Positions 5,849 through 8,610 of a DNA stretch of 8,610 nucleotides are shown here, piece by piece. The notes under the pieces are model-generated. The model ran no database searches. It was not told the origin of the DNA and saw nothing but the letters and a program-made list of their open reading frames with translations. Source of the stretch: AC-32 sp049644305 (GTDB taxonomy: Bacteria > Actinomycetota > Thermoleophilia > Gaiellales > Gaiellaceae); NCBI GenBank assembly GCA_049644305.1, contig JBARRQ010000174.1, forward strand, positions 1 through 8,610. The letters are read 5' to 3'. The position numbers and the translations under genes were made by a program. Positions within the stretch are counted from its first letter, which is position 1; every line of letters starts with the position of its first letter.

Positions 5849-7285
5849 GTGATCGCGCGCCAGCTGGCCCGTCTAGCCAAGCACTCGGCCATCTACGGGC
5901 TCGGCGCCGTGGTCTCGCGCCTGATCGGCCTGTTCCTGCTGCCTGTGGTGACGCGGTACCTGCCGCGGCAGGACCTCGGCGCCGTGGACACCCTCGTCGC
6001 CCTCTCGGTCGTGCTCGTGATTCTCCTCCGGGCGGGCATCTCGATCGCGTTCTTCCGCTTCTACTTCGACGCCGAGGACGAGCGCGGGCGCGTGACGGTC
6101 GTCCGAACGTCGTTCTGGTTCACGACCACGACCGCTACGGCGGGGCTCCTGCTCGGGCTGGTCTTCGCCGGCCAGATCTCGCAGGCGCTCTTCTCCACCC
6201 ATTCGCGCGCCGATCTCGTGCGCGCTGCGTTCGTGCTCCTCTGGGCGCAGATGAACTACGAGCAGCTGACCTCGCTGTTCCGGGTCGAGGAGCGCTCGGT
6301 CGCGTACGTGGCGGCGACGCTCGCGAACGTGCTGATCACCGTCGGCGCGACGATCCTGCTCGTCGTCGTCTGGCACAAGGGCGCGCTCGGCGTCCTGATC
6401 GGCAACTTCACAGGGACCCTCGTCGTCTACTTCGTGCTCCTCGCCTACCGGCGCTTCCAGCTCGGGCTCGAGTTCGACCGGCCTCTCTTCCGAGAGATGC
6501 AGCGCTTCGGCCTGCCCTTCGTGCCTTCCGGCCTCGCTCTGTGGGCGATCGACTTCCTCGACCGGTTCTTCCTCCTGAAGCTGAAGGGCGCTGCCGCCGT
6601 CGGGCTCTACTCGGTGGGGGTGCGGGTCTCGACGGCGATCCTGTTGCTGCTGATCGCGCTCCGTACCGCCTGGCCCGCCTTCGCCTACTCCATCAAGGAC
6701 GACTCGGAGGCCAGGCGGACGTACGGGTTCGTGCTGACCTACGTCCTCTACGCTGCCTGCTGGCTCTCGCTGAGCCTGTCGCTGCTCGCCCCGTGGATCG
6801 TGCGGCTGCTCACCGTTCCTACCTACTACGCCGGCTCGCGCGTCGTCCCGCTGCTCGTCTTCGGCGGCACCGCGTTCATCGCCTACAACGTGATGACGAT
6901 CGGGACCGGCCGTGCGAAGCAGACGCAGTTCAACTGGCTGGTGACCGGGCTCGGCGCGGTCGTGAACGTCGGCCTCAACTTCGCGCTGATCCCGCCCTAC
7001 GGGATGATGGGCGCTGCCGTCGCGACGCTCGCGGCCTACGTCGTCATGTTCCTCGGCATCACCGTGCGCTCGCAGCAGGTGTTCCGCGTCCCGTACCAGT
7101 GGCGGCGCATTGCGCTCGTCGTCGCGACGGCGGTGGGGCTAACCGTGCTCGGGAAGGCGCTCCGCGTCCCGCTCGGGGGCGCGCTCGCGCTGGCGGCCGT
7201 CTACCCGCTGATCCTGCTCCCGCTCGGCTTCTACCTGCCGGTCGAGCTCAGGCGGCTCCGGGCGATCGTCACGACCGCCCGCTGA
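5849..7285 (+). CDS. Wzx/MOP-superfamily polysaccharide flippase
   Basis: This is a 478-residue, strongly hydrophobic protein with about 12-14 membrane segments, the usual size and topology of polysaccharide exporters of the MOP superfamily. The N-terminus KHSAIYGLGAVVSRLIGLFL (11-30) followed by LPVVTRYLPRQDLGAVD (31-47) is the classic opening of the family. Later landmarks are RFGLPFVPSGLALWAIDFLDRFFL (219-242), VGLYSVGVRVS (251-261) and LIPPYGMMGAAVATLAAY (380-397), which matches the conserved LIP.yG..GAA.AT segment. It moves undecaprenyl- or polyprenyl-linked oligosaccharide units to the outer face of the membrane. GTG 5849 is the only sensible start: the frame stays open far upstream, but that part is the antisense of the epimerase and is Arg/Glu-rich. 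No clear Shine-Dalgarno sequence precedes it. It is divergent from the epimerase, and its last 147 bases overlap the convergent ligase/polymerase gene. The substrate is unknown. Confidence 0.92.
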   Translation: MIARQLARLAKHSAIYGLGAVVSRLIGLFLLPVVTRYLPRQDLGAVDTLVALSVVLVILLRAGISIAFFRFYFDAEDERGRVTVVRTSFWFTTTTATAGLLLGLVFAGQISQALFSTHSRADLVRAAFVLLWAQMNYEQLTSLFRVEERSVAYVAATLANVLITVGATILLVVVWHKGALGVLIGNFTGTLVVYFVLLAYRRFQLGLEFDRPLFREMQRFGLPFVPSGLALWAIDFLDRFFLLKLKGAAAVGLYSVGVRVSTAILLLLIALRTAWPAFAYSIKDDSEARRTYGFVLTYVLYAACWLSLSLSLLAPWIVRLLTVPTYYAGSRVVPLLVFGGTAFIAYNVMTIGTGRAKQTQFNWLVTGLGAVVNVGLNFALIPPYGMMGAAVATLAAYVVMFLGITVRSQQVFRVPYQWRRIALVVATAVGLTVLGKALRVPLGGALALAAVYPLILLPLGFYLPVELRRLRAIVTTAR

Positions 7286-8610
7286 CTGCCGTGCCGCGAC
7301 AGCGGCCAGGCCGAGCACCCCCCAGACCGTCGGATCCTCGAAGAACGCGTTGTAGAAGAGGCTGTGCACGCCGATCGAAACGAGCACGAGCCCGAAGACG
7401 AGGGCGGCCTGGCCGGCCAAGTCGCTGCGGACGCGGCGGAAGGCAAGGGCGAGGCCGGCGACGGCGAGCCAGGCCAGGAGGACCAGCCCCGGCACGCCTA
7501 GCTCGGCGGCAACGGTTATCGGCGTGTCGTGGGAGGCACCGGCCTTCGGCTCCTTCCCCCGGAGGTGCACCTGCTTCGCGTAGGCGTGGCGGAAGCCTCC
7601 GATCCCGACCCCGACCACCGGGTGGTGCAGAGCGATCTTGACGCCGTTCCTGACAAGCTTGGAGCGTCCGCTTGTAACGCGATTCAGCCCGCCGTTGGCG
7701 TGATGGAGGATCGCGTGGCGCACGTTCGGAGCAGCGACGGCGGCGGCGAGGAAGATGGCGGCGGCAACCGCGACCAGCACGAGCGCCCGGCGCCGCCAGA
7801 CGACCGCAGCCGCCAGGACGACACCGGCAACCAGCGCGGCGAAGCTCGACTGCGAGAAGGAGAACAGGAGCCCCACCCAGATCGCCGCGATCGCGGCGAC
7901 GGCGCCGAGCACGACTCGTAGGGATCGCGTGTAGAGCGCCGGCACGAGGGTGGCGAGGATCGCGATCACGAGGAAGCGGCCGTAGATGGACGGGTCCCAG
8001 AAGACGGAGTTGACCCGATAGAACGGCGCGTAGACGTTTCCGACGAGCAGCTTCGGGTTCCAGAAGATGTCGCGGGTGATCCACTGCTCGACGCCGACCA
8101 CGGCGAACACGAGCGCCATGACAACGAGCTCCCCGAAGAGGGCGAGCAGCCAGCGCCGGCGCCAGTCGAGCCGGGCGAGCGAGACCGCGAGGAGCCCGAA
8201 CGGGAGGTAGAAGAAAAGGAGCTCTATCGCTCCCTGGCGCAGGTCCTGACTCCAGGCGAGGGACAGGCCGGTCCAGCCGACGAAGGCCGCGAGTGGCAGA
8301 GCGACTGGACCGAGCTCGCGTGAACGGGCGTCGCCGCGAACGAGCTCCCACGCGAGTGCCATCGCGGCAGCCGCGACGACTCCGTAGAGCGGGACGAGCA
8401 GGTTCGCCTGCGTGGAGCCGACGGTGACGGGTATGCGGGCGGGTACGCAGGCGAGCGCCGCGAGCGCCAGCAGCCACGGCCAGCGCCGCAGGAGCGCCGC
8501 TCCGCCTGCGGCGAGAACGAGTCCCCCGATCGCGGCAGCGGCGAGCACTGCGGCGTGGCCCTTCGGCGCGAGGTACACGGCCAGCACGGCCGCGCCGAGC
8601 GCCACGGCAA
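7139..8610 (-). CDS. O-antigen ligase/polymerase family (Wzy_C) membrane protein (5' end at or beyond window edge)
   Basis: From the first available start (GTG 8605) there are 488 residues, but the frame is open to the window edge, so the true start may lie outside. Numbering is from GTG 8605. There are roughly ten hydrophobic segments up to about residue 438. The Wzy_C/WaaL signature is visible: LLFSFSQSSFAALVAGV (246-262), a large extracytoplasmic loop, KLVRNGVKIALHHPVVGVGIGGF (316-338) and ASHDTPITVAAELGVPGL (357-374). Members transfer lipid-linked glycans outside the cytoplasmic membrane, either ligating them to an acceptor or polymerising repeat units. These two roles cannot be separated from sequence. 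Residues from about 441 to 488 form a charged Arg/Glu/Asp/Gln-rich tail read from the antisense of the flippase 3' end; it is probably poorly conserved. Pairing with a flippase and a glycosyltransferase supports a Wzx/Wzy-type export pathway. Confidence 0.88.
   Translation of the reverse strand, partial: AVALGAAVLAVYLAPKGHAAVLAAAAIGGLVLAAGGAALLRRWPWLLALAALACVPARIPVTVGSTQANLLVPLYGVVAAAAMALAWELVRGDARSRELGPVALPLAAFVGWTGLSLAWSQDLRQGAIELLFFYLPFGLLAVSLARLDWRRRWLLALFGELVVMALVFAVVGVEQWITRDIFWNPKLLVGNVYAPFYRVNSVFWDPSIYGRFLVIAILATLVPALYTRSLRVVLGAVAAIAAIWVGLLFSFSQSSFAALVAGVVLAAAVVWRRRALVLVAVAAAIFLAAAVAAPNVRHAILHHANGGLNRVTSGRSKLVRNGVKIALHHPVVGVGIGGFRHAYAKQVHLRGKEPKAGASHDTPITVAAELGVPGLVLLAWLAVAGLALAFRRVRSDLAGQAALVFGLVLVSIGVHSLFYNAFFEDPTVWGVLGLAAVAARQSAGGRDDRPEPPELDRQVEAEREQDQRVDGRQRERAPERDAERLPEHG

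Noticed and set aside
6541..7641. Plus-strand 366-codon open frame overlapping the flippase
   Set aside because: It is an Arg-rich shadow frame of the flippase and the antisense of the ligase gene, with no family signal.
7269..8477. Minus-strand 402-codon open frame overlapping the ligase/polymerase gene
   Set aside because: It is a frame-shifted shadow, Arg/Pro-rich with no membrane segments, while the other minus-strand frame shows the Wzy_C motifs.
1..8610. CRISPR array, tRNA, rRNA, insertion sequence or prophage genes
   Set aside because: I saw no regularly spaced repeats, cloverleaf-like sequence, transposase or integrase frame, or terminal inverted repeats; nearly every base lies in one of the seven genes.

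Overview
The window is a high-GC, gene-dense stretch of bacterial chromosome, apparently part of a cell-surface polysaccharide locus. It suggests a high-GC actinobacterium. The reasons are strong G/C bias at third codon positions, GTG at every resolvable start (the two edge genes lack a visible start), a lipobox lipoprotein, and an actinobacterial-type TANNNT -10 box placed so that transcription would begin at the start codon. A deep-branching soil lineage such as Thermoleophilia is a guess from general flavour and was not tested.

Layout, left to right. (1) Two plus-strand genes: the 3' part of an ATP-grasp carboxylate-amine ligase-like enzyme (1-774), then a GT-B glycosyltransferase (872-1858), separated by a 97-base gap with a compact inverted repeat. 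(2) A three-gene minus-strand operon, in transcription order: an extended-SDR NAD-dependent nucleotide-sugar epimerase/dehydratase (5809-4826); a secreted protein with a FlgD/CHU_C-type Ig-like domain and an N,N-dimethylformamidase beta-subunit-like C-terminal domain (4829-3255); and a family 5 solute-binding lipoprotein (3297-1828). Successive genes overlap by 4 and 43 bases, and the last runs 31 bases into the convergent glycosyltransferase. (3) A 39-base divergent gap (5810-5848), then a plus-strand Wzx/MOP-type flippase (5849-7285). (4) A minus-strand O-antigen ligase/polymerase-family membrane protein (8610-7139, open at the right edge), whose 3' end overlaps the flippase tail to tail by 147 bases.

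Inferred joint role: the epimerase makes a nucleotide sugar, the glycosyltransferase adds a sugar to a lipid-linked glycan, the flippase moves the lipid-linked unit across the membrane, and the Wzy/WaaL-like protein polymerises or ligates it outside. The ATP-grasp enzyme could add an amide-linked decoration. The dimethylformamidase-like protein and the orphan solute-binding lipoprotein are exported partners of unknown role and are the most unusual part of the window. I see no tRNA, rRNA, CRISPR array, transposase or other mobile element. No gap between genes exceeds 100 bases.
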